Source: Clostridia bacterium
GTDB lineage: Bacteria; Bacillota; Clostridia; Oscillospirales; CAG-272
Length of the DNA: 8,599 nucleotides
Assembly (NCBI GenBank): GCA_900754175.1
Contig: CAAEBS010000143.1
Span: 1 to 8,599 of the forward strand
Reading direction: 5' to 3'
Under the pieces are notes generated by a model. It saw only the letters and a list, made by a program, of their open reading frames with translations, did no database searches and was not told the origin of the DNA. The translations under genes were made by a program, and so were the position numbers. Shown here one piece after another: positions 1-6,094 of the stretch; the first letter of the stretch is position 1, and every line of letters begins with the position of its first letter.

Positions 1-21
1 ACTTTTCTCCAGAAAAGTTTT
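1..21 (+). terminator. Possible terminator of a gene upstream of the window
   Basis: Positions 1-7 (ACTTTTC) and 12-18 (GAAAAGT) are perfectly complementary around a 4-nt loop, and a run of four T ends at 21. The window begins at the first base of the stem, so its full length cannot be judged. It could be the intrinsic terminator of a rightward gene outside the window. The A/T-rich stem is weak and the T run is short, so this is only a suggestion. Confidence 0.3.
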
Positions 22-40
22 CCCCGGTGCGCCCCCCACC

Positions 41-79
41 AAAAAGGCTGTTGCAAATTACGCATTTGCAACAGCCTTT
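41..79 (-). terminator. Strong intrinsic terminator of the minus-strand membrane protein gene
   Basis: A perfect 16-bp stem is formed by 43-58 and 64-79 around a 5-nt loop (59-63). Read on the minus strand, the stem starts 6 nt after the stop codon (86-88) and is followed by TTTTT (complement of 41-45). This is a textbook Rho-independent terminator for the gene at 86-1816. The + strand also has five T (83-87) a few bases after the stem, so it may work in both directions. Confidence 0.85.
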
Positions 80-85
80 GGCTTT

Positions 86-1816
86 TTACGAAATGGGGGA
101 ATCTTCTTCAGCGCCTACGATAGCACTGCAATCTATGCTGACCTGCTTGAAGGACTTGCCGTTGGAGGTGTAGAACAGCTTCCAGCCGGTGTCGGGGTCA
201 TAGAAGTAAGCAAAGCTCTTTTTGGATTCCGGTGTGTTGAATGCCGGCAGACCGGTTACGGGAACCTTGCGGAACTCTGCCAATTTCTTTGCCGAGCCTT
301 CGGAGGTGGAATAAACGTTGACGTCATTTCCTTCCTCATAGAAGTACAGGGTATTGGCATACGTATACATGGAAATTGAGGTTGCATCCAGTGAAATACG
401 GGTCTTTTTCTTGGTGGAAACCTTGTAGAAGCGGAGCGAACCTTCATCGGTCATGAGATAGACGTTTCCTTTTTCGGTAACGGCAAAATCCACTACGTCG
501 TTATCTACTTTGCTGGAAATCATGTTTTTGTCTTTCAGATTGATCTGAATCAGATTTCCATCGCCGTTGATGTAGTAGAAGTAATCTCCATCCAGCGAGA
601 ACTTGCCACGGGCACTTGAGATCTTGTTGGCTTCATACTTCTTGTTGATGAAGTAGGTAGAGGTGCCACCCAAAACGGTGCCGTCGAGTGTGTCGTCGGA
701 AATCATTCCCTGTCCCTCAACGTAGATGCCTGCGAAAGTCTTGTAAGCGACGATCTCGGGGTCTATGGTTACGGGCATATAACTGCCTTTGGCGATTATC
801 GAATTTTCAAGGTTGGAGCCTTTTTTCACACGGCAGATGTAGGTGGAAAGCTCGGTTCCTTTCATATCACGGTAGATGATCTCATCGCCCTTGATGTTCA
901 TAGCGGAAATGTTGACAAAGCTGTTTTCGTTGATCGGATATTTTTCCATATCTTTGGTGGTGATTACGTACAGCGTTTGCTTGGTAGGATCCTTGGCGGA
1001 AGTAGCGGCGCCGTATATGTAATCGCCCTCGCCGGAAACGGCGACCGGGTAGCAGTTCTTGGCAATCCTTTCTGCCGATCCGTCTTTATAGAACCAAAGC
1101 TCAAATTCGCTTGCGTTGTTTTCAACCGGCTCTGTGTAGATAATGGTGGAGGCGTCTGCCGAAATCATATAATGATCGGTCTGAAGGTTCTTGGTAATGC
1201 GGTCGTCTCCGTACTTTTCGGTGTAAAGGTTGACGGCGTTGGTGTCCATATAGATCACACCCGGCGCTCTGTCCGCATAGGCGAGGATCTCGGTTACCGA
1301 ACCGGTAGGCGTGATCAGCTCCAGCTTGGTTCCCTTGAGAACGTAGATGTTGTAGCCGTCTGCGGCGTTTTCGGTAACGTAAGCAAAGGAGGTGTCGAGG
1401 GAGGGGGTAACTTCCACTTCGCCCTCAAAAGAAGTCTCCAGCACTTTGCCGTTGACCGCAACGTGATAAACGCCGTCGCCGTCCGCATAGGCAATATAGG
1501 AGTTTCCTTTGGTCTTGATACCGTTGGTAGCGTTTGCTACGTTTGCCACAACGATGATGACGATTGCCAAAAACAGGACTGCCGCTGCGGCGATCGCCGC
1601 AATTATCCAGGTGCGCTTGGAGATCCCGCCGCCCTTTTTCGGCTGGGGACGCTTCGGCGCTTCGTCCCGTCCGGTGGTGTGGAAAGCGTTGAAGTCGTCG
1701 GCTTCCGTGTTTGCGTTTTCAAACAGGAAAGCATCGTTTTCTGCCGGCTTTCCGCTATTTCTGCGATCCGCACCGGCAGTGGCAAGAGCGGGACGCAGAT
1801 GATTTTTCATAAACAT
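86..1816 (-). CDS. Membrane-anchored protein with large extracytoplasmic beta-propeller-like domain, function unknown
   Basis: The product is about 576 aa. A longer reading starts at 1828, but that ATG lies inside the Shine-Dalgarno (ATGGAGGT, complement of 1821-1828), so the start is more likely at 1816 (MFMKN) or 1810 (MKNHL). The first ~68 residues are polar and basic at their end (KKGGGISKR). One hydrophobic helix follows at about residues 69-93 (WIIAAIAAAAVLFLAIVIIV), with no cleavage site, giving an N-in, C-out topology. The remaining ~480 residues are rich in repeated short beta-strand units with aromatic pairs and turn glycines, such as DYFYYINGDGNLIQINL, GNVYLMTDEGSLRFYKV and NTLYFYEEGNDVNVYST. 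This pattern is typical of beta-propeller or DUF5050/TolB-like domains. There are no catalytic motifs that I recognise. It is divergently transcribed from spoIIIA under its own SigA-like promoter, so a sporulation role is not implied. Its codons are less GC-rich than those of the operon. Confidence 0.85.
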   Translation of the reverse strand: MFMKNHLRPALATAGADRRNSGKPAENDAFLFENANTEADDFNAFHTTGRDEAPKRPQPKKGGGISKRTWIIAAIAAAAVLFLAIVIIVVANVANATNGIKTKGNSYIAYADGDGVYHVAVNGKVLETSFEGEVEVTPSLDTSFAYVTENAADGYNIYVLKGTKLELITPTGSVTEILAYADRAPGVIYMDTNAVNLYTEKYGDDRITKNLQTDHYMISADASTIIYTEPVENNASEFELWFYKDGSAERIAKNCYPVAVSGEGDYIYGAATSAKDPTKQTLYVITTKDMEKYPINENSFVNISAMNIKGDEIIYRDMKGTELSTYICRVKKGSNLENSIIAKGSYMPVTIDPEIVAYKTFAGIYVEGQGMISDDTLDGTVLGGTSTYFINKKYEANKISSARGKFSLDGDYFYYINGDGNLIQINLKDKNMISSKVDNDVVDFAVTEKGNVYLMTDEGSLRFYKVSTKKKTRISLDATSISMYTYANTLYFYEEGNDVNVYSTSEGSAKKLAEFRKVPVTGLPAFNTPESKKSFAYFYDPDTGWKLFYTSNGKSFKQVSIDCSAIVGAEEDSPIS

Positions 1817-1856
1817 AGTAACCTCCATGAGTACATATTTATATTTATGCTAATCA

Positions 1857-1885
1857 ATTCTACCATACTTATTTAAAATATACAA
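1857..1885 (-). promoter_or_regulatory. SigA-type promoter with extended -10 for the minus-strand gene
   Basis: On the minus strand, TTGTAT (complement of 1880-1885) is separated by 17 nt from TAGAAT (complement of 1857-1862). The -10 is preceded by TATGG, giving an extended TGn motif. The surrounding DNA is strongly AT-rich, unlike the rest of the window. It lies about 40 nt upstream of the start codon at 1816. The match is good, but no transcription data are available. Confidence 0.6.
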
Positions 1886-1970
1886 CAACATATTATTAAA
1901 AAAGTATGAACTTGATGTTAACACACAACATATTGTAAGAAAAAAGACGAATCGGGTCTGTATTTGGTAG

Positions 1971-2089
1971 TGCGACAGGAATGTCGTAGTGGAATATCCC
2001 GTTTTTCCGGCAGATTCTGCCGGATTTTTGGGATATTCTGCGAATGATTTTGCCCGGATGTCGCACTGGGGGATGAAGGGAATGTCGTA
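1971..2089. promoter_or_regulatory. Cluster of four TGTCGYA heptamers
   Basis: TGTCGTA occurs at 1982-1988 and 2083-2089, both within an 11-nt direct repeat GGAATGTCGTA. TGTCGCA occurs at 2059-2065, and its reverse complement at 1971-1977. The heptamer differs at one position from the Spo0A box consensus TGNCGAA. An imperfect AGACGAA also lies at 1945-1951. Spo0A binding is a guess; the repetition itself is seen directly. Confidence 0.35.
1992..2038. repeat. Nested palindrome (two stacked inverted repeats) in the divergent intergenic region
   Basis: The outer arms are GAATATCCC (1992-2000) and GGGATATTC (2030-2038), 9 bp and perfect. The inner arms are CCGGCAG (2007-2013) and CTGCCGG (2017-2023), 7 bp with a 3-nt loop. 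Between them are two T-rich sides (2001-2006 and 2024-2029) that would form an internal loop. A further pair, AGTGCGAC (1969-1976) and GTCGCACT (2060-2067), flanks the whole structure. It could be a cruciform, a regulator-binding site, or a terminator-like barrier between the divergent genes; the T runs are short for a terminator. Confidence 0.6.
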
Positions 2090-2094
2090 CTTCT

Positions 2095-2175
2095 GTTTGC
2101 CTGTCCGGCAAAATTCCGGTTGCCGTCATAAACGGGCAAGCCCGTTCATATGATGAACTGACCGGACAGGCAAAC
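2095..2175. repeat. Perfect 14-bp inverted repeat flanking the spoIIIA promoter
   Basis: GTTTGCCTGTCCGG (2095-2108) is exactly complementary to CCGGACAGGCAAAC (2162-2175), with 53 nt between. The left arm lies upstream of the putative SigE -35. The right arm covers the likely transcript start and ends directly at the Shine-Dalgarno of spoIIIAA. Each arm contains GGACAGGC, which fits the RRACARNY core of the SpoIIID consensus recalled from Bacillus. Smaller repeats are nested inside: CGGCAA/TTGCCG (2106-2111, 2120-2125) and AACGGGC/GCCCGTT (2131-2137, 2140-2146). Confidence 0.65.
2126..2154 (+). promoter_or_regulatory. SigE-like promoter of the spoIIIA operon
   Basis: TCATAAA (2126-2132) is followed by a 14-nt spacer and CATATGAT (2147-2154). 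This compares well with the SigE (mother-cell sigma factor) consensus KMATATT-N14-CATACAHT known from Bacillus. Transcription would start near 2161 and leave a leader of about 27 nt carrying only the Shine-Dalgarno. In Bacillus, spoIIIA is driven by SigE, so the location fits. The spacer is almost wholly a small inverted repeat (2131-2146). Confidence 0.6.
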
Positions 2176-2187
2176 GGGGGTGAAACT

Positions 2188-3180
2188 TTGGCAACGGTAA
2201 TCGAAACGTTCCGGCGTGGAAGCGGAGCGCAGAAAGCTTTGGACGGGGTAATGGAGCTTTTGCCCGCAAGGCTTTGCGAGGAGCTTTCCGCCCTGCCGGC
2301 GGCGACCGGGAGAGTGGAGGAGTTGCGGGTGCGATGCGGAAGATGTGCATCGGTGACGGTGCAGGGGAAAAACATTCTTCTGCGCACGGCGCTTACCCGG
2401 TCGGAGATGGATGCGCTGATGCTTGCCGTATGCCAGGGTTCGCTTTATGCGCACCGGGACACTATTCTGCAGGGATATGTGACCATGCAGGGGGGCGTCC
2501 GGGTAGGCATCTGCGGGCGGGCGTCGGTGGATGAACGGAAGATGATCGGCGTTTACGACGTCGGTTCGATGAATTTCCGTTTCCCGAAAGCTTTCGGGCA
2601 CATGGGAGCCCCGGTAGCAAGGCTTTTGCGGGAGGGCGCCGCAGACGGCGCCGGCGTGCTGATTTATTCTCCGCCGGGAGAAGGCAAGACCACGCTTTTG
2701 CGGAGCGTGGCAGAGCAGATGGCGGGCGGTGCGGCACCCCTGCGGGTAGCGGTCGTGGATACCCGGGGCGAGCTTGCCTGTTTTGAGGGGGAGCGACGGC
2801 TGACGCTGGACGTTCTCTCGGGCTATCCCAAGGCGGAGGGCATTGAAATTGCCGCCCGCACCATGAACGCTCAGCTGATCGTCTGCGACGAGATCGGAGA
2901 CGTGCGGGAAGCGGCGGCAATTGCGGCGGCGCAGAACTGCGGCGTACCGTTTCTTGCCAGCGTCCACGCCGGGCAGGTGCAGGGACTTTTGCGGCGGGAG
3001 GCGATCCGGCTTCTGCACGTGGCACGGATCTTCGGCTGGTACGTCGGGATCCGCCGCAGACACGGCGGCGGGGAATTCGACTATACGGTAACGCCGTGGG
3101 AGGTAGCGGATGGTGATATGCAGAATACTGGGGGCGGTGATGCTGGTCCTCAGCGGAATCGGGACGGCGAGGGTTCTTAA
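2188..3180 (+). CDS. spoIIIAA: Stage III sporulation protein AA, cytoplasmic ATPase of the SpoIIIA-SpoIIQ channel
   Basis: The product is 330 aa; Bacillus SpoIIIAA is about 307. The TTG start is supported by GGGGGTGA (2176-2183), 4 nt upstream. By family knowledge this is a secretion-type (GspE/VirB11-like) ATPase in the mother-cell cytoplasm that energises the channel and is needed for SigG activity in the forespore. Visible motifs are the Walker A SPPGEGKTTLL at 161-171 (K167), a PKAEG motif at 214-218, Walker B LIVCDEIGD at 230-238 (D234, E235) and a SVHAG segment at 258-262. The Walker A begins with S rather than G, and the segment that is usually DERSE reads DTRGE (191-195), so the protein is divergent, but its nucleotide-binding residues are present. 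The last ~23 residues (308-330) are encoded inside the overlap with spoIIIAB, look low-complexity and may be dispensable. It is the first gene of the operon. Confidence 0.95.
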   Translation: MATVIETFRRGSGAQKALDGVMELLPARLCEELSALPAATGRVEELRVRCGRCASVTVQGKNILLRTALTRSEMDALMLAVCQGSLYAHRDTILQGYVTMQGGVRVGICGRASVDERKMIGVYDVGSMNFRFPKAFGHMGAPVARLLREGAADGAGVLIYSPPGEGKTTLLRSVAEQMAGGAAPLRVAVVDTRGELACFEGERRLTLDVLSGYPKAEGIEIAARTMNAQLIVCDEIGDVREAAAIAAAQNCGVPFLASVHAGQVQGLLRREAIRLLHVARIFGWYVGIRRRHGGGEFDYTVTPWEVADGDMQNTGGGDAGPQRNRDGEGS

Positions 3181-3592
3181 CCGTTCGGCGTCGTCGGCAC
3201 TGGAGGGAACCGAGGGGGCGATCGCTTTTTTGCGGTACACCCGGGGGCAGGTGGAATGTTTTGCCTTGCCTCTGCCGGAGCTGATCGGCAGGTGCGAGCC
3301 GGAAATTTTGCGGAAAATGGGTTACCGGCAGGGTATAGCGGTGCCGGAGAGCATGGAGGAGTTCGTGCGTTGCTGTGCGGTTTCGGACCGTCAGAGCGCC
3401 GCACTGTTGAAACGGTATGCGGGGGAGTTCGGAAAGAACTACCGGGAGGGACAGCTCCGGAGCTGTGATTACTATCTGGGGCTTCTGGAGGAGCGGCGGG
3501 CGGCGCTGGCAACGGCGCTCCCGGCAAAGCGGCGGCTGAACTCCACGCTCAGCATTTCGGCGGCGCTGGCGCTGGTCATTCTGTTTCTCTGA
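3110..3592 (+). CDS. spoIIIAB: Stage III sporulation protein AB
   Basis: The product is 160 aa, close to the family norm of about 170. The ATG at 3110 has an excellent Shine-Dalgarno, GGGAGGT (3098-3104), 5 nt upstream, lying inside spoIIIAA. The protein has an N-terminal membrane helix (about residues 5-22), a helical soluble middle and a C-terminal hydrophobic helix (147-160). The conserved block FGKNYREGQLRSCDYYLGLL (107-126) is the usual SpoIIIAB signature, and the family resembles the GspF/type II secretion inner-membrane platform. It presumably couples the SpoIIIAA ATPase to the membrane complex. The overlap with spoIIIAA is 71 nt, in another frame, which suggests translational coupling. 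Confidence 0.93.
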   Translation: MVICRILGAVMLVLSGIGTARVLNRSASSALEGTEGAIAFLRYTRGQVECFALPLPELIGRCEPEILRKMGYRQGIAVPESMEEFVRCCAVSDRQSAALLKRYAGEFGKNYREGQLRSCDYYLGLLEERRAALATALPAKRRLNSTLSISAALALVILFL

Positions 3593-3616
3593 GGTTTCCG
3601 GTGACGCCGGCAAACC
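3593..3616 (+). other. Intercistronic stem-loop between spoIIIAB and spoIIIAC
   Basis: GGTTT (3593-3597) pairs with AAACC (3612-3616), then CCGG (3598-3601) with CCGG (3607-3610). One C (3611) is bulged and the loop is TGACG. The stem begins immediately after the spoIIIAB stop codon. No T run follows, so it is not a terminator. It could affect mRNA stability or ribosome turnover. Confidence 0.4.
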
Positions 3617-3640
3617 AATAAAAACGAAAGGTTGAAGCAT

Positions 3641-3835
3641 ATGGATATCAGTCTGATTCTGAGGATCGTCGGTGTGGGGGTATTGGTGGCGGTAGCGGCG
3701 ACCGTCCTCAACAAATCGGGGCGGGACGAGCAGGCGATGCTGGTCACGCTTGCGGGTATCATTGCGGTGATGCTGTTGCTGATCGGCGAGCTTGGCACGC
3801 TTGTTGACACGGTGCGTTCGGTATTCGGCTTATAG
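3641..3835 (+). CDS. spoIIIAC: Stage III sporulation protein AC
   Basis: The product is 64 aa, matching the usual 64-68. The ATG at 3641 is chosen because GAAAGG (3626-3631) lies 9 nt upstream; a TTG at 3632 would have no room for a ribosome site. Two hydrophobic helices are visible, about residues 5-22 (LILRIVGVGVLVAVAATV) and 33-50, with a short polar turn between (NKSGRDEQA) and the family-typical ending SVFGL. It is a small integral membrane component of the SpoIIIA complex, related to SpoIIIAD. The next gene, spoIIIAD, begins 16 nt downstream. Confidence 0.93.
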   Translation: MDISLILRIVGVGVLVAVAATVLNKSGRDEQAMLVTLAGIIAVMLLLIGELGTLVDTVRSVFGL

Positions 3836-3851
3836 GCGGGGGGGAGAAACG

Positions 3852-4253
3852 GTGGAGATTCAGCTGGTCCGGATCTGCGGGATCGCCTTTCTGTGCACGG
3901 TTGCCGTGTTACTGCTCAAACATATCCGCCCGGAATTTCCGGTGCTGATCCAGATCGGCGGCGGGATCGTGATTTTGGGAGCGGTCCTGCTGGCGGGCAG
4001 AGAAGCGATGGAGGTATTCCGGGGGCTGTTCGGTGACAGCGGACTGGACGAATACGCCGCCCTGATGCTGCGGGCAATCGGAATTGCGCTTCTGTGCCGG
4101 ATATGTACCGACATTTGCCGGGATTGCGGGGCGCAGACGGTGGCGGGCGGCGTGGAAACGGCGGGAAAGGTGGCGATCCTTTCGCTGTGTATTCCGTTGA
4201 TCTCCGAGATCATCGGATATGCCGGCGAGCTTCTGGGTTTTGCCGCCGGATAA
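3852..4253 (+). CDS. spoIIIAD: Stage III sporulation protein AD
   Basis: The product is 133 aa, the length I recall for Bacillus SpoIIIAD. The start is the GTG at 3852 (VEIQLVRICG), supported by GGGGAG (3841-3846) 5 nt upstream. An upstream in-frame ATG at 3792 would place 20 non-conserved residues inside spoIIIAC and has no ribosome site. About four hydrophobic segments are visible, roughly residues 6-22, 31-48, 68-84 and 104-128. The strongly conserved family block LLCRICTDICRDCGAQTVAG (80-99) is followed by GVETAGKVAILSLCIPLI, so identification is firm. It is an integral membrane part of the channel complex. Confidence 0.94.
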   Translation: MEIQLVRICGIAFLCTVAVLLLKHIRPEFPVLIQIGGGIVILGAVLLAGREAMEVFRGLFGDSGLDEYAALMLRAIGIALLCRICTDICRDCGAQTVAGGVETAGKVAILSLCIPLISEIIGYAGELLGFAAG

Positions 4254-4288
4254 AAGAGTGAAGTCTGTCGGAAAGGTTGTGAAAGGGC

Positions 4289-5542
4289 ATGATGCGGAAG
4301 AAAAGAACGGGAATCGGGAAGAAAAGGGGGGCGGGGGAGCTGTTGCCGTATGGCGGCAGAAATCCGCCACGCAGGATCTGGTGCTTTGCGGTGTTGCTTC
4401 TGACGTTGCTGTTGCTGTCGGAATTTGCCGCTTTTGCGGCGGATGACGGCACGGAGGCGCAGACGGGCGTGCTTGAGGAGGCGGGGCTGTCCTTGCCTTC
4501 GGAATACGGCGAGGTCGTGCAGGGGTTGCCGGACGAGGTAAAGGAGCTTTTGCCGGAGGGGACGGACGGAAGTGACGCCGACCTGACGGCAAAGGCGGTG
4601 GAAAGGATGTCGGAGCCGGGGTACTGGAAGGAGCTTCTGGTACGGATGACCGGAGTGGAGCTGGGAGAAGCCCTGCGCCTGTTCGCCCGACTTTGCGCCC
4701 TGCTGGCGCTCTCCTCGGTCTTTGCCGCCGTCCGCTCTTCTTTCGGATCGGACAGCCTGTCAAAGGCGATCGGCTTTTGCAGCACGGGCGCCATTTTTGC
4801 GGCGATCCTGCACATTGAATACCGCCAGCTGGAAGCGGTCAGCCTGTTTTTTGAAAGGCTGAATTCGCTGATGCTCGGCATGATTCCGGTGACGGGAACG
4901 CTGTGGGCGATGGGCGGAAACGTCAACACGGCGGCGATGTCCGGGAGCACGCTGTACGTGTTTCTGACGGTGTCCGAACAGCTTTGTGCCCGGCTTGTGA
5001 TTCCGGTGTGCGGGATTCTGACCGCCCTTGCGCTGTGCAACTCGCTTTCACCGGAGGTGGGATTGCGGTCGCTCGGTAATGCTATCCGCAAGGTCTACAC
5101 CTTTTTTCTCGGGCTTGTTATGACCCTGCTTCTGGCATTGCTTTCCTCGCAGAACACGCTGTGTGCGGCGGCAGACAGCACCGGCGCACGGACGGCAAAG
5201 CTGGTGTCCTCCACCATCATTCCGACGGTGGGCGGTTCGGTGGGCGAAACGCTCCGCACGGTGGCGTCCGGCGTGCAGTATCTCAAGAGCGTGGTGGGGA
5301 TCAGCGGGATTTTCTTTATCCTGCTGTTGCTTCTGCCGACCCTGATCTCTCTGCTCCTGACCCGGCTGGCATTTTTGCTTGGCAGTGGGGTGGCGGAGAT
5401 TCTCGGGTGCGAGGGGGAAGGCAAGCTTCTTGGCGAGCTTGGAAGCGTGTACGGCTGTATGACCTCGGTGGTAGCGATGACCTCGGTGATGTTCATCCTT
5501 GCCCTGAACCTGTTTGTCAGAACGGCGACAGCGCTGATGTGA
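4289..5542 (+). CDS. spoIIIAE: Stage III sporulation protein AE, polytopic membrane protein
   Basis: The product is 417 aa; the family is about 390-400. The start may be ATG 4289 or 4292. GAAAGGG (4281-4287) suits 4292 better, and GGAAAGG (4270-4276) is 12 nt from 4289. A basic N-terminus of ~29 residues precedes a signal-peptide-like helix (IWCFAVLLLTLLLLSEFAAF, 30-49), with a plausible cleavage after AFA (48-50). An acidic soluble segment (51-115) and about six or seven membrane helices follow. The conserved block IIPTVGGSVGETLRTVASG (310-328) followed by YLKSVVGISG (331-340) is the SpoIIIAE hallmark. By family knowledge it is the largest membrane subunit of the SpoIIIA complex, permease-like in topology. 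The N-terminal extension before the signal helix is longer than I would expect. Confidence 0.94.
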   Translation: MMRKKRTGIGKKRGAGELLPYGGRNPPRRIWCFAVLLLTLLLLSEFAAFAADDGTEAQTGVLEEAGLSLPSEYGEVVQGLPDEVKELLPEGTDGSDADLTAKAVERMSEPGYWKELLVRMTGVELGEALRLFARLCALLALSSVFAAVRSSFGSDSLSKAIGFCSTGAIFAAILHIEYRQLEAVSLFFERLNSLMLGMIPVTGTLWAMGGNVNTAAMSGSTLYVFLTVSEQLCARLVIPVCGILTALALCNSLSPEVGLRSLGNAIRKVYTFFLGLVMTLLLALLSSQNTLCAAADSTGARTAKLVSSTIIPTVGGSVGETLRTVASGVQYLKSVVGISGIFFILLLLLPTLISLLLTRLAFLLGSGVAEILGCEGEGKLLGELGSVYGCMTSVVAMTSVMFILALNLFVRTATALM

Positions 5543-5549
5543 GGCGGGT

Positions 5550-6029
5550 ATGAAAGAGTATCTGTTGATATTGCTCGGCGTGTCCCTGCTTTCCGGTATA
5601 GTTTCCATTCTGGCGCCGGACGGAAAACTGAAACGGTATATCCGCCTGCTGACGGGGCTGGTGGTGCTTTGCGTCCTGATAAGACCGGCTCTGTCGCTCC
5701 TGAAAAGCGCCGGAGCCGGCATTTTCGACACGGGAGAAGCAGGGCGGGAGGAAAGCGCTTCGGTATATGATGATATTTACAATAATAATCTGAAAGAAGC
5801 GGGAGAGCGTGAGGTTGCCAAAAGGCTGAAAGATAAAATAATCAAGGAATTCGACATCGGGGAAGAAAGCATTGACGTAAAAGCGGAATTTGTGTCGGAA
5901 AATGACAGATACAGAGTTTCAACCGTATGGCTTACCATAAGAAAGGGAGCGGTTTCCACCGACCCGAGAAAGCTTGTGGAGTATGTGGAAAATCTTCTGG
6001 ACTGTCAGTGCGTGATTGTGTATGAATGA
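5550..6029 (+). CDS. spoIIIAF: Stage III sporulation protein AF
   Basis: The product is 159 aa, rather short for the family (often near 200). The ATG at 5550 follows GAGG (5541-5544) with 5 nt spacing, and the gene starts 7 nt after the spoIIIAE stop. Two N-terminal membrane helices are visible (about residues 4-21 and 31-50). A soluble domain at about 75-159 has alternating helix and strand and ends VIVYE, as expected for the ring-building-motif fold of this family. It acts in the space between mother-cell and forespore membranes. From about position 5765 the coding sequence becomes clearly AT-richer than the neighbouring genes, and this continues into the AF-AG gap. Confidence 0.9.
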   Translation: MKEYLLILLGVSLLSGIVSILAPDGKLKRYIRLLTGLVVLCVLIRPALSLLKSAGAGIFDTGEAGREESASVYDDIYNNNLKEAGEREVAKRLKDKIIKEFDIGEESIDVKAEFVSENDRYRVSTVWLTIRKGAVSTDPRKLVEYVENLLDCQCVIVYE

Positions 6030-6094
6030 TGTGTCGTAAAAACTAAAAAATATTTTGCAAATATAATTATGAAAGGAGAAAATAAAACGGTATT

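Noticed and set aside
977..1876. 299-codon + strand open frame opposite the membrane protein gene
   Set aside because: It is antisense to a well-supported gene with promoter, Shine-Dalgarno and terminator. Its translation looks like a shadow and it lacks its own signals.
2146..3640. Long minus-strand open frames (364 and 392 codons) opposite spoIIIAA/AB
   Set aside because: Pro/Arg/Ser-rich translations typical of the antisense of GC-rich genes. They overlap firmly identified genes and have no start signals.
3792..3851. Upstream ATG start for spoIIIAD
   Set aside because: The extra 20 residues lie within spoIIIAC, are not membrane-like or family-like, and have no ribosome site. The GTG at 3852 has a proper one and gives the family length.
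6062..6067. TATAAT as a promoter for spoIIIAG
   Set aside because: The 17-nt upstream position reads AAAACT, not a -35, and there is no extended -10. In AT-rich DNA this hexamer is expected by chance.
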